Source: Cytophagales bacterium (GTDB lineage: Bacteria; Bacteroidota; Bacteroidia; Cytophagales; ES-bin-26). Taken from it: a DNA stretch of 14,704 nt. A program made the position numbers and the translations under genes. The stretch lies in the NCBI GenBank assembly GCA_014379925.1, contig JACMKY010000514.1, forward strand, positions 1-14,704. Reading direction: 5' to 3'. This document shows, piece by piece, positions 7,936 through 14,704 of the stretch. The number at the start of each line of letters is the position of its first letter. Position 1 is the first letter of the stretch. Under the pieces are notes generated by a model, which saw nothing but the letters and a program-made list of their open reading frames with translations, was not told the DNA's origin and did not search any database.

Positions 7936-8139
7936 ATGGTTTGGGAGTACAAAACCAAAACCTTAACCCTGAAAAAATCTTTTTGGACGGGCAAAGTGGA
8001 TTTCCAGGAAAGTGATCTGGAAATGAGCCTTAACGAAGTCGGTTCGGAGGGCTGGGAACCGGTGTCCGTCCAAGCCATCCCAATGGGTACTTATCCTGCT
8101 AACCAAGCGTTGCTCGTCTGGAAGCGGTCCAAGCCTTAG
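7936..8139 (+). CDS. Small DUF4177-like protein
   Basis: A 67-residue protein: a beta strand (VWEYKTKTL), a central helix with the phrase LNEVGSEGWEPVSV, and a C-terminal strand (ALLVWKR). This layout, especially the LNELGxEGWE-V-V-type core, matches the DUF4177 family of small proteins of unknown function. It has no signal peptide or cysteines. It lies 69 bases after sucB and 47 before lpdA on the same strand, so it is probably cotranscribed with the ODH genes. No function can be assigned; position alone hints at an accessory role or simple hitch-hiking. The coding call rests on the family resemblance, a clean ATG and a good fit between two genes. Confidence 0.72.
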   Translation: MVWEYKTKTLTLKKSFWTGKVDFQESDLEMSLNEVGSEGWEPVSVQAIPMGTYPANQALLVWKRSKP

Positions 8140-8186
8140 GCTTCCCGTACCCAGCAAGTTCGGCAGTCAATACTAACCAACAATTC

Positions 8187-9587
8187 ATGACGTACGACGT
8201 AATAGTAATCGGTTCCGGTCCCGGAGGCTACGTGGCGGCCATCCGCGCGGCGCAACTCGGGCTGAAAACCGCCATCATCGAAAAGTACAGTACCCTGGGC
8301 GGTACCTGCCTCAACGTGGGCTGCATTCCCTCCAAAGCCATGCTCGATTCTTCGGAGCATTTCTTCAACGCCGCGCACACTTTTCAGACGCACGGCATCG
8401 ACCTGACCGACCTGAGGGTGAACCTGCCCCAGATGATGAAGCGCAAGAACGAGGTAGTGGCGCAAACCACCGCCGGGGTCGATTTTCTGATGAAGAAAAA
8501 CAAGATCACGGTCTACCACGGCCTGGGCTCCTTCGTCGACAAGAACACGGTGAAAGTGACCAAGGGCGACGGCAGCACCGAAGACATCACGGGCCAGAAC
8601 ATCGTGATCGCCACCGGCTCCAAGCCTTCCACCCTGCCCGGCGTGACCCTCGACAAGCAGCGCATCATCACCTCTACCGAAGCCCTTAACCTGCCCGAAG
8701 TGCCCAACCGGTTCATCGTCATCGGGGCGGGGGTGATCGGGGCGGAGTTGGGCTCGGTGTACGGGCGGCTGGGCGCGAAAGTGACCTTCATTGAGTACGC
8801 GGGTTCGATGATTCCGACGATGGACGCGACCATGGGCAAGGAACTGCAACGGGCGTTGAAGAAGTTGGATGCCCAATTCTACTTCAACCACAAGGTCAAG
8901 GCGGTGGTCAACATGGGCAGCGAAGTGAGCGTGACCGCCGACGACCCGCAGGGCAAGGAAGTGGTTTTCGCGGGCGACTACTGCCTGGTAGCGATCGGGC
9001 GTCGCCCCTACACGGATGGCCTGGCGCTGGAAAACGCCGGCCTGGCCACCGACCAGCGGGGAAAAATCGAAGTGGATACCCACTTGCGCACCAGCGTGCC
9101 GGGCATCTACGCCATCGGCGACGTGATCAAGGGGGCCATGCTGGCGCACAAGGCCGAAGACGAAGGTACGTTTGTTGCCGAGGTCATTGCCGGACAGAAG
9201 CCGCATATCAACTACCTGCTCATTCCCAACGTGGTGTATACCTGGCCCGAGGTAGCTTCGGTGGGCTATACGGAAGAGGAATTGAAGTCAAAGGGCATCG
9301 CCTACAAAACGGGTTCTTTTCCCTTCAAGGCTTCCGGAAGGGCGCGGGCGAGTATGGACACCGAGGGCCTGGTGAAAGTGCTGGCCGACAAGGAAACTGA
9401 CGAAATCCTGGGCGTGCACATGATCGGACCCCGCACGGCGGACATGATTGCCGAAGCGGTGGTAGCGATGGAATACCGCGCCTCCGCCGAAGACATCGCC
9501 CGCATGAGCCACGCACACCCAACCTACACCGAATCGTTCAAAGAAGCCGCGCTGGCCGCCACCGAAAACCGGGCTGTACACATATAG
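8187..9587 (+). CDS. lpdA: Dihydrolipoyl dehydrogenase E3
   Basis: The FAD flavoprotein that reoxidises dihydrolipoyl-E2 and reduces NAD+. It has 466 residues, the normal size. The FAD-binding GSGPGG is at 9-14. The redox-active disulfide lies in GGTCLNVGCIPSK (C41 and C46). The NAD-binding motif GAGVIGAE is at 180-187. The second FAD contact is AIGDV (309-313). The C-terminal dimer-interface base is HAHPTYTE (H444, E449), which completes the active site of the partner subunit. It is last in the sucA-sucB operon and is followed by a strong terminator. Its location suggests it serves SucAB; if the genome has no other lpd it would also serve pyruvate and branched-chain dehydrogenases. No Shine-Dalgarno sequence precedes the ATG. 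Confidence 0.97.
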   Translation: MTYDVIVIGSGPGGYVAAIRAAQLGLKTAIIEKYSTLGGTCLNVGCIPSKAMLDSSEHFFNAAHTFQTHGIDLTDLRVNLPQMMKRKNEVVAQTTAGVDFLMKKNKITVYHGLGSFVDKNTVKVTKGDGSTEDITGQNIVIATGSKPSTLPGVTLDKQRIITSTEALNLPEVPNRFIVIGAGVIGAELGSVYGRLGAKVTFIEYAGSMIPTMDATMGKELQRALKKLDAQFYFNHKVKAVVNMGSEVSVTADDPQGKEVVFAGDYCLVAIGRRPYTDGLALENAGLATDQRGKIEVDTHLRTSVPGIYAIGDVIKGAMLAHKAEDEGTFVAEVIAGQKPHINYLLIPNVVYTWPEVASVGYTEEELKSKGIAYKTGSFPFKASGRARASMDTEGLVKVLADKETDEILGVHMIGPRTADMIAEAVVAMEYRASAEDIARMSHAHPTYTESFKEAALAATENRAVHI

Positions 9588-9672
9588 CGTTTGTGAATGA
9601 ATGGGTGTCACAGTGGGCGGAGCGGCCGCCGCTGCGGTCGAATCATGGGTTGAAAAACGCAAAGCAATGGAA

Positions 9673-9709
9673 ACAAAAGTGCCTTGTCCTTTGGGCAAGG
9701 CACTTTTGT
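9673..9709 (+). terminator. Terminator after lpdA
   Basis: A perfect 14-bp stem, 9673-9686 against 9696-9709, closes a short loop. The inner bases TCC/GGG can add up to three more pairs, leaving a TTT loop. The outer part of the stem is A-rich on the left and T-rich on the right (CACTTTTGT), so it resembles a bidirectional Rho-independent terminator. It lies 85 bases after the lpdA stop. Confidence 0.88.
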
Positions 9710-9731
9710 CTGGGAGTAGATATTTATTTCG

Positions 9732-9760
9732 TTTGCCTGAACTCACGTAAATTATCATTG
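9732..9760 (+). promoter_or_regulatory. Weak candidate promoter of the MscS channel gene
   Basis: TTTG at 9732-9735 and TATCATTG at 9753-9760 (one mismatch to TAnnTTTG) are 17 bases apart, slightly short of the usual 19-21. The same -7 octamer TATCATTG occurs in the better-spaced rho promoter. Placement after a terminator and about 55 bases ahead of the ATG is sensible, but the match is weak. Confidence 0.28.
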
Positions 9761-9821
9761 ACAATCAACCATTTAAGGGTTCTAAAAGAGCAATTGCTGT
9801 TCTGCTGCCTGACCTGGGTGT

Positions 9822-10988
9822 ATGACTGAACTGGAGCGCTACCTGAACCAATCTTTTCTGGGCAACGAACTGCGGGACTTCGCCTGGTTTGCGGGCATCT
9901 TAGGGGTGGGCTTGCTGCTCAAGCGGGTCTTCTCCGTGTTGATCTCGCGGTTGCTGTACCATTTTGTCAGGGGTGAGGAAGAAAAAGTACCCGTCACCGA
10001 ATTCATCCGGCTGCTGCGCGTTCCCTTCGAAAACTTCACCCTGCTCCTTTTCCTTTACTTGGCTTTTGATCGGCTCCGTTTTCCGGTGGAATGGAACCTG
10101 GCGCCCGTCTCCGCGTTCGGGCTGCGTCAAGTGATTGCCAAGGGATACCAGATCCTGCTGATTCTTTCCGTTACCTGGATTCTGCTCCGGTTCATTGATT
10201 TCTTCGCCCGGGAATTCACCCGGAAAGCCGCCGTTGCCGAGTCACCGCTCGACAACCAGTTCGTGCCATTCTTCAAAGAACTGGTTAAGGTGTTGATGGT
10301 CATCTTCTCCCTTTTTTTCATCCTGGGCGTGGTGTTCCACCTCAACGTCGCTTCGCTGGTGGCGGGCCTGGGCATCGGGGGCCTGGCGGTGGCCCTGGCC
10401 GCCAAGGAAAGCCTGGAAAACCTGTTTGCTTCCTTCACCATCTTCTTCGACCGTCCCTTCGTGGCCGGCGATGCCATCCAGGTGGGCGCTATTTCGGGCA
10501 CGGTGGAAAAAGTGGGCTTCCGCAGTACCCGCATTCGCACCTTTGACAAAAGTTTCCTCACGGTTCCCAACAAGATGCTCATCGACCAAGCCCTCGACAA
10601 CCTCACCCAGCGACGGCTCCGGCGCGCGCGTTTCACCATCGGCCTCACGCTGGATACGCCCGCTGAAACGCTGAAGGCCGTCGCCGCCGACATCCGGGCA
10701 GCCCTCGACGAGCACCCCGGAACCCGGACCGAACCGGGGGTGGTGAGGTTCGACGAATTTGGTACCAGTTCGCTCAACCTGCTGGTCCTCTTTTTCGTGG
10801 AAACCGCCGATTGGGGTGAATACATGGCCGTGAAGGAGGAAATCAACTACCGCATTATTGAAATCGTACACCACCACCGGGCCGCCTTCGCCTTTCCAAC
10901 CACGACCCTCCACTGGCCGGGGCCAGCCGCCGGAACGGGAGGGCAACCTTTTAAACCTTTCTCGCGCAATTCCGTAAACGCCCCATAA
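9822..10988 (+). CDS. MscS-family small-conductance mechanosensitive channel
   Basis: A 388-residue inner-membrane channel that would release solutes on hypo-osmotic shock. Likely membrane helices are at about 20-45, 70-84, 108-128 and 153-175. The pore-lining helix at about 177-206 shows the diagnostic Gly/Ala-rich pattern VASLVAGLGIGGLAVALAAK. Next comes NLFASFTIFFDRPFVAGD, the conserved junction to the beta domain, then GTVEKVGFRSTRIRTFDKSFLTVPN. The alpha/beta cytoplasmic domain ends at FAFPTTTLHW (about 356-365), followed by a short Pro/Gly-rich tail. Compared with E. coli MscS (286 residues) it has one or two extra N-terminal helices. It stands alone between two transcription units. No terminator is obvious after it. 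Confidence 0.93.
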   Translation: MTELERYLNQSFLGNELRDFAWFAGILGVGLLLKRVFSVLISRLLYHFVRGEEEKVPVTEFIRLLRVPFENFTLLLFLYLAFDRLRFPVEWNLAPVSAFGLRQVIAKGYQILLILSVTWILLRFIDFFAREFTRKAAVAESPLDNQFVPFFKELVKVLMVIFSLFFILGVVFHLNVASLVAGLGIGGLAVALAAKESLENLFASFTIFFDRPFVAGDAIQVGAISGTVEKVGFRSTRIRTFDKSFLTVPNKMLIDQALDNLTQRRLRRARFTIGLTLDTPAETLKAVAADIRAALDEHPGTRTEPGVVRFDEFGTSSLNLLVLFFVETADWGEYMAVKEEINYRIIEIVHHHRAAFAFPTTTLHWPGPAAGTGGQPFKPFSRNSVNAP

Positions 10989-11112
10989 GCAAAATCTACG
11001 TTTCCTGCGGAGCGTTACCGCGCGGCGTGAAATGCATTTCCGTCAGGGGTTAAAATCGCTGGGATGCCTTGTTGAGACGGAAGAACTTTTTTGCGCAGAA
11101 CCCTACATTGGC

Positions 11113-11143
11113 TTGACAAATAGGATGAAATGACCTATCATTG
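11113..11143 (+). promoter_or_regulatory. Likely rho promoter
   Basis: TTG at 11113-11115 and TATCATTG at 11136-11143 are 20 bases apart, fitting the Bacteroidota -33/-7 pattern with one mismatch in the -7 octamer. The same bases also read as TTGACA, 17 bases, TATCAT, close to a classical sigma-70 promoter. Initiation near 11150 would leave a leader of about 190 bases. The 120 bases between the mscS stop and this site show nothing else that I can support. Confidence 0.6.
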
Positions 11144-11149
11144 CACTAC

Positions 11150-11340
11150 CAAACCGATTCCCAGGTTTTACCTTCACCTTTGCTGCTCTTTTTTTTCATT
11201 GAATCCATTGCTGTCCTGACTTCTGCGGAGTACCGCGACGAAAACTTCCAGCGACGCGCCGCCCGTTTAACTTTCTCCAACTCGCCGCAGTGACGGACCG
11301 TCCCCGGCAACAATACCACTTTATTACCCCATCCCATTGT
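11150..11340 (+). promoter_or_regulatory. C-rich, G-poor rho leader, possible autoregulatory rut region
   Basis: Between the inferred start of transcription and the rho ATG lies a leader of about 190 bases. My hand count for 11151-11340 is roughly 65 C against 32 G, a two-to-one excess, with C/T-rich blocks such as CCTTCACCTT and ATTACCCCATCCCATTG just before the start codon. Unstructured C-rich, G-poor RNA is what Rho binds. In several bacteria Rho represses its own gene by terminating in its leader. That use here is inference. Confidence 0.4.
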
Positions 11341-13098
11341 ATGTATACTATTGAAGACTTGAATCTCAGGCTCTTATCCGAGTTGAAAGACATTGCCGAG
11401 CAATTGGGGGTGATTAATTTTAAAAAGTTAGCGAAAAAAGAGCTGATCTATAAAATTCTTGACCAACAAGCCATTTTGCCGGAAAGCACCCTCCCGTTGC
11501 CGCCGCCAGCCGTTGTCGTAGAGTCCTCCCAACCCGAAGCAGCGACGATCCAGTCCCCGGAAGAACCCGCCGAACAACGGAAAAGAACCCGCGTGAAGCG
11601 GGAAAACGTGAAGGAAATTGAAATGGACCGTACGGGTTCCAACGGGGTAGCCGGCCAGAACGGCGCGGCCCAACGACCGGCTGCCAAGCGACAATTCACC
11701 AACGGTACTCCCAAGCGGGAAAACGGGTCGGGCAACGTACTCGATACCTATAAGCTGGATTTGGACGACACGCCGCCGTCCCTGGATGCCTTCGACGCAG
11801 TGGAAGAACCCCCGGTAGCCGAACGCGAACCGGAAGTTGCCCAGCCGGAAGCCAAGGAACCGGTGGAAAAGCGCGAAGAGCAGCGACACACGCTCCAACC
11901 ACCCGACAACAACCGTGAGCAACCCGACGGACGCGACAACCTTCGCAACCGCAAACCGAGCAACACCGTCAACATCCGCGATTTCGACGGGTTGATTGAA
12001 AACGAGGGGGTACTGGAAATCATGCAGGATGGCTACGGCTTCCTGCGCTCCCCGGACTACAATTTCCTGGCCAGTCCCGATGACATTTACGTATCGCCTT
12101 CCCAAATCAAGCTTTTCGGCTTGAAGACGGGCGATACGGTGCGCGGCCAGATTCGCCCGCCGAAGGAAGGAGAAAAATACTTCGCCCTGCTGCGCGTGGA
12201 AACCATCAACGGCAAAACCACCGAGGAAATCCGCGACCGCATTCCCTTCGAATACCTGACCCCGCTTTTCCCCGAAGAAAAACTCAACCTCAGCACCCGT
12301 CCCGATCAGATGTCCACCCGCATCCTCGACTTGTTCGCTCCCATCGGGAAAGGGCAACGGGGAATGATCGTGGCGCAGCCCAAAACGGGTAAGACGGTGT
12401 TGCTGAAGGAAATCGCCAACGCCATCGCCGCCAACCACCCGGAAGTGCACCTGATCGTGCTGCTGATCGATGAGCGCCCGGAAGAAGTGACGGATATGGC
12501 GCGCAACGTGAAGGCCGAAGTAATTTCTTCTACTTTCGACGAACAAGCCGAACGGCACGTGAAAGTGGCGAGCATCGTGCTGGAAAAAGCCAAGCGAATG
12601 GTCGAATGTGGCCACGATGTGGTGATCCTGCTCGATTCCATCACCCGCCTGGCGCGGGCCTACAACACCGTAGTGCCTTCGTCGGGCAAGATCCTTTCCG
12701 GTGGGGTAGATGCCAACGCCCTGCACAAACCCAAACGGTTTTTCGGGGCGGCCCGCAACGTCGAAAACGGCGGTTCGCTCACCATCATCGCCACGGCCCT
12801 CATCGACACGGGTTCCAAGATGGACGAAGTCATCTTCGAGGAATTCAAGGGAACGGGCAACATGGAACTGCAACTGGATCGCAAGCTGGCCAACAAGCGC
12901 GTGTATCCCGCCATTGACGTACCGGCTTCCGGTACCCGCCGCGAAGACCTGCTGCTCGACAAGGATACCATGTCGCGCGTGTGGATCCTGCGCAAACACA
13001 TGTCTGATATGACCTCCACGGAGGCCATGGATTTTCTGCTCGACCGGATGAAAGGCACCCGCAACAACGAAGAGTTCCTGATCTCGATGAACCGCTAG
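11341..13098 (+). CDS. rho: Transcription termination factor Rho with long N-terminal insert
   Basis: A hexameric RNA-dependent ATPase that terminates transcription. It has 585 residues versus 419 in E. coli. Residues 1-45 are the Rho N-terminal helical domain (LSELKDIAEQLGV...KKELIYKILDQQ). Residues about 46-215 are a Pro/Glu/Gln/Asn/Arg-rich, probably disordered insert with basic clusters (KRTRVKREN). The cold-shock RNA-binding domain follows at about 218-290, with GYGFLRSPDYNF and DDIYVSPSQIK. The ATPase core has Walker A QPKTGKT (346-352), Walker B VVILLDS (D432), a Q-loop near SGGVDANAL (453-461) and an R-loop at FKGTGN (502-507). All catalytic motifs are intact. The start is set at ATG 11341, where MYTIEDLN opens the normal domain; a GTG 51 bases upstream would add 17 unrelated residues. 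Large inserts at this place are common in Bacteroidota Rho. Confidence 0.96.
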   Translation: MYTIEDLNLRLLSELKDIAEQLGVINFKKLAKKELIYKILDQQAILPESTLPLPPPAVVVESSQPEAATIQSPEEPAEQRKRTRVKRENVKEIEMDRTGSNGVAGQNGAAQRPAAKRQFTNGTPKRENGSGNVLDTYKLDLDDTPPSLDAFDAVEEPPVAEREPEVAQPEAKEPVEKREEQRHTLQPPDNNREQPDGRDNLRNRKPSNTVNIRDFDGLIENEGVLEIMQDGYGFLRSPDYNFLASPDDIYVSPSQIKLFGLKTGDTVRGQIRPPKEGEKYFALLRVETINGKTTEEIRDRIPFEYLTPLFPEEKLNLSTRPDQMSTRILDLFAPIGKGQRGMIVAQPKTGKTVLLKEIANAIAANHPEVHLIVLLIDERPEEVTDMARNVKAEVISSTFDEQAERHVKVASIVLEKAKRMVECGHDVVILLDSITRLARAYNTVVPSSGKILSGGVDANALHKPKRFFGAARNVENGGSLTIIATALIDTGSKMDEVIFEEFKGTGNMELQLDRKLANKRVYPAIDVPASGTRREDLLLDKDTMSRVWILRKHMSDMTSTEAMDFLLDRMKGTRNNEEFLISMNR

Positions 13099-13111
13099 GT
13101 CCCCTCCGTTC

Positions 13112-13159
13112 GAACCAAACCGCCCGTTGAAGGATGTTCTTCAACGGGCGGTTTGGTTT
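13112..13159. terminator. Bidirectional terminator between rho and the convergent lipoprotein operon
   Basis: A perfect 19-bp inverted repeat, 13113-13131 against 13140-13158, encloses an 8-base loop; a G-T pair can extend it outward and G-C inward. It starts 14 bases after the rho stop and lies 48 bases before the end of the minus-strand gene. The T-tract is modest on either side (GGTTTCTT on plus, GGTTC on minus), but stem length and location between convergent genes support two-way termination. Confidence 0.85.
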
Positions 13160-13205
13160 CTTACCAATGCAAACCACCAATGGCGGCAAGCGGATGGCCA
13201 AGCGC

Positions 13206-14516
13206 TCAACTCCTCACCACGGGGATTACGCTCAGGAGTTTCAGTTTCTTCGGATCGGAATAGTCGTATTGATACAGGCCCTTCTTGCCCACCACCAGCA
13301 GCACCTCGCCCAGGGGAATCACGTCGTAGGCGTCCAAGTCCTTAAAATGGGCCAGGAGATTCTGGTCGATCTGCCGCACGTCCTTGGCGTTGAACACTTT
13401 TAATCCGTGGGTACCTTCGCACAAAAACAGCGTGGCGCGGTCAATACCCAGCCCGTGCGGATTCTGCATCGGATAGATTTTTACCGGGGTGGGTTTGCGT
13501 AGGTCGCTGATGTCGAGCACTTCAAGTTGGTTGGTAAAACCCTGGCACGCCGTGCCGGAGCGCAACGTCACGTAGGCGTAGTCGCCTTCCACTACCACTG
13601 GGTCGCAGCTTCGCACGTGCTGGTAGGTGGAGAGCAGTTCCGGCTTTTCCGGATTGCGGTTGTCGTAGATGTGCATTCCGTTCTGCGAGCCGATGAAAAG
13701 CTGGCTGCGGTAGGGAAAAATTGTTTCAATGTTCCATTGGTTGCCCAGGTTGATCTTGTTGCCCTTTTGCGGATCGGCCGGTTGGGTGATGTCGAAGAGT
13801 TGCATTTCCGACTGGCCCACGGTGTAAAGGTAGCGGTCGTAAATCGTGAAGCGCGCCATCGAACCCCCCACGCCCGGCTTGCCGGGAGCCGACGGAGCGG
13901 ATTGGCCACCGTTCTTGCTGCTGAACGTTGCTCCGTTGGAATCGTTCGAGAGGAACCTCGAATCGCCCCGCCCGGCGTTGCGCTGGCCGTTGCAGTCGCC
14001 TTCCGTCGTTTGCGTCACCCATTTCTCCTTGTATTCCACCAGAACGGTGGTTGCGGAACGGTCTCCGGCCGGAAACACGTTTTCAATCCGCTTCACCAGA
14101 ACGACCTGGTTGGGATCGCGGATGTCGAGTGCCACCAGGTCGATGTAGCTGTCGGCGTAGAGGATGTCGCCTCTCACGGCCAGGTCGCGGTTGCCCGGAA
14201 TGTTGAGGAAGCTGACGGGCTGCGGCGCCGAAGGGTTGCGGTTGTTGATAACGTGAATTCCCTGGTTGGGCTCGTTCACGAAAACGTAGTCTCCCCGCAC
14301 GTAAATCTTTCCCGGATTTTCCAGTGTCCGGGCGGGCAGGGCAACCACTGCGTTGCGCAGGCTGTCCTTGAGCATGTACACTGGCTCGTAGGTTTTGTAG
14401 GTGACGGTGGTCCGGCAGTCATCCTTACAAGCACCCAGCGTTCCGCCAATGAGCACAAATGCCAGCCAAACCAGCACCTGAGTCTGGCGATTAGAGGGAG
14501 GGGTAGCGGTCTTCAT
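13206..14516 (-). CDS. LVIVD-repeat beta-propeller lipoprotein
   Basis: A 436-residue exported lipoprotein of unknown function. The N terminus has a positively charged start, a hydrophobic stretch (VLVWLAFVLIGGTLG) and a lipobox LGAC, with the lipidated cysteine at C30. The mature part has recurring units of the LVIVD type, each a beta strand pair ending in a hydrophobic-D-I/N phrase: IYVRGDYVFV..IHVINNRNP (71-95), DILYADSYIDLVALDIRDP (117-135), RYLYTVGQSEMQLFDITQP (228-246), QLFIGSQNGMHIYDNRNP (272-289), YAYVTLRSG..LEVLDISD (313-338) and LFLCEGTHGLKVFNAKD (363-379). This predicts a beta-propeller. A Gly/Ser/Asn-rich insert, about 172-220, interrupts it. Similar lipoproteins are widespread in Bacteroidota. 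It probably sits in the outer membrane. It follows a partial gene by 24 bases, so the two likely share a transcript. Confidence 0.85.
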   Translation of the reverse strand: MKTATPPSNRQTQVLVWLAFVLIGGTLGACKDDCRTTVTYKTYEPVYMLKDSLRNAVVALPARTLENPGKIYVRGDYVFVNEPNQGIHVINNRNPSAPQPVSFLNIPGNRDLAVRGDILYADSYIDLVALDIRDPNQVVLVKRIENVFPAGDRSATTVLVEYKEKWVTQTTEGDCNGQRNAGRGDSRFLSNDSNGATFSSKNGGQSAPSAPGKPGVGGSMARFTIYDRYLYTVGQSEMQLFDITQPADPQKGNKINLGNQWNIETIFPYRSQLFIGSQNGMHIYDNRNPEKPELLSTYQHVRSCDPVVVEGDYAYVTLRSGTACQGFTNQLEVLDISDLRKPTPVKIYPMQNPHGLGIDRATLFLCEGTHGLKVFNAKDVRQIDQNLLAHFKDLDAYDVIPLGEVLLVVGKKGLYQYDYSDPKKLKLLSVIPVVRS

Positions 14517-14540
14517 GAGTTGGAGTGGTTGAACCGGGAA

Positions 14541-14704
14541 TTAAGGGTTGGTTGCCATCGACGGAACTTCTTCGATGCAGGTGATTTCCACTATTTTGCC
14601 GACCATGCAGACGCTGACCTGCTCCTTCAGTTCCCGGTAGCCAATGGTCACCCTTTGTCCGTCCCTCAGGGTAAAGTTGGCCAGGGGATCGACACCGGCG
14701 GCAA
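14541..14704 (-). CDS. C-terminal fragment of an unidentified protein, cut by the window edge
   Basis: Reading leftward from the right edge, an open frame gives 53 residues (AAGVDPLANFTLRDGQRV..., ...VSVCMVGKIVEITCIEEV...) and ends with TAA at 14541-14543. Alternating hydrophobic and charged residues (RVTIGYREL, VSVCMVGKIVEITCIEE) suggest a small beta-barrel-like fold with two cysteines. It ends 24 bases ahead of the LVIVD lipoprotein start on the same strand, so the two are probably an operon. From memory, small secreted proteins of this kind often accompany LVIVD lipoproteins in this phylum, but I cannot name a family. The start lies outside the window. Confidence 0.6.
   Translation of the reverse strand, partial: AAGVDPLANFTLRDGQRVTIGYRELKEQVSVCMVGKIVEITCIEEVPSMATNP

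Noticed and set aside
9593..9829. A 78-residue plus-strand frame between lpdA and the channel gene
   Set aside because: It reads straight through the lpdA terminator hairpin, overlaps the channel start and resembles no protein I know.
11290..11340. Longer rho start at GTG 11290
   Set aside because: The extra 17 residues are unrelated to the Rho N terminus, and the ATG at 11341 opens the domain correctly.

Overview
The window looks like a chromosomal housekeeping segment from a member of the Bacteroidota, most likely an environmental Cytophagales- or Saprospiria-type bacterium. Four observations support this. Protein sequences such as the SucA N terminus, the Rho N-terminal domain and the LVIVD lipoprotein have the flavour of that phylum. 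Start codons lack Shine-Dalgarno sequences. Promoter-like sites fit the TTTG / TAnnTTTG pattern of the Bacteroidota primary sigma factor. The DNA is moderately GC-rich, which throws up many long shadow frames. The assignment is by eye, not by search.

Layout, left to right. Positions 1-329 hold no recognisable gene, only small repeats and dyads. Positions 330-3110 carry a co-oriented pair: a von Willebrand factor A (VWA) protein with an intact metal site, and a MoxR/magnesium-chelatase-I-like AAA+ ATPase. A strong intrinsic terminator closes the pair. Positions 3227-9709 form the 2-oxoglutarate dehydrogenase operon: a promoter region, sucA (E1), sucB (E2 with two lipoyl domains), a small DUF4177-like protein, and lpdA (E3), ended by a 14-17 bp terminator hairpin. 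All three enzymes of this TCA-cycle complex are therefore encoded together. Positions 9822-10988 encode a MscS-family mechanosensitive channel. Positions 11113-13098 carry a promoter, a C-rich leader and rho, whose protein has a long low-complexity insert. A 19-bp perfect hairpin separates rho from a convergent minus-strand operon. That operon encodes a lipoprotein with LVIVD-type beta-propeller repeats (13206-14516) and, upstream of it, the C-terminal 53 residues of an unidentified protein that runs off the right edge.

No mobile elements, CRISPR arrays, tRNAs or rRNAs were seen. I found no strong candidate for an entirely new system. The least understood parts are the VWA/AAA+ pair, the DUF4177-like gene inside the ODH operon, the C-rich rho leader together with the Rho insert, and the LVIVD lipoprotein operon. 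Several automatic long-frame starts were moved inward: sucA to 3387, sucB to 6226 and rho to 11341.
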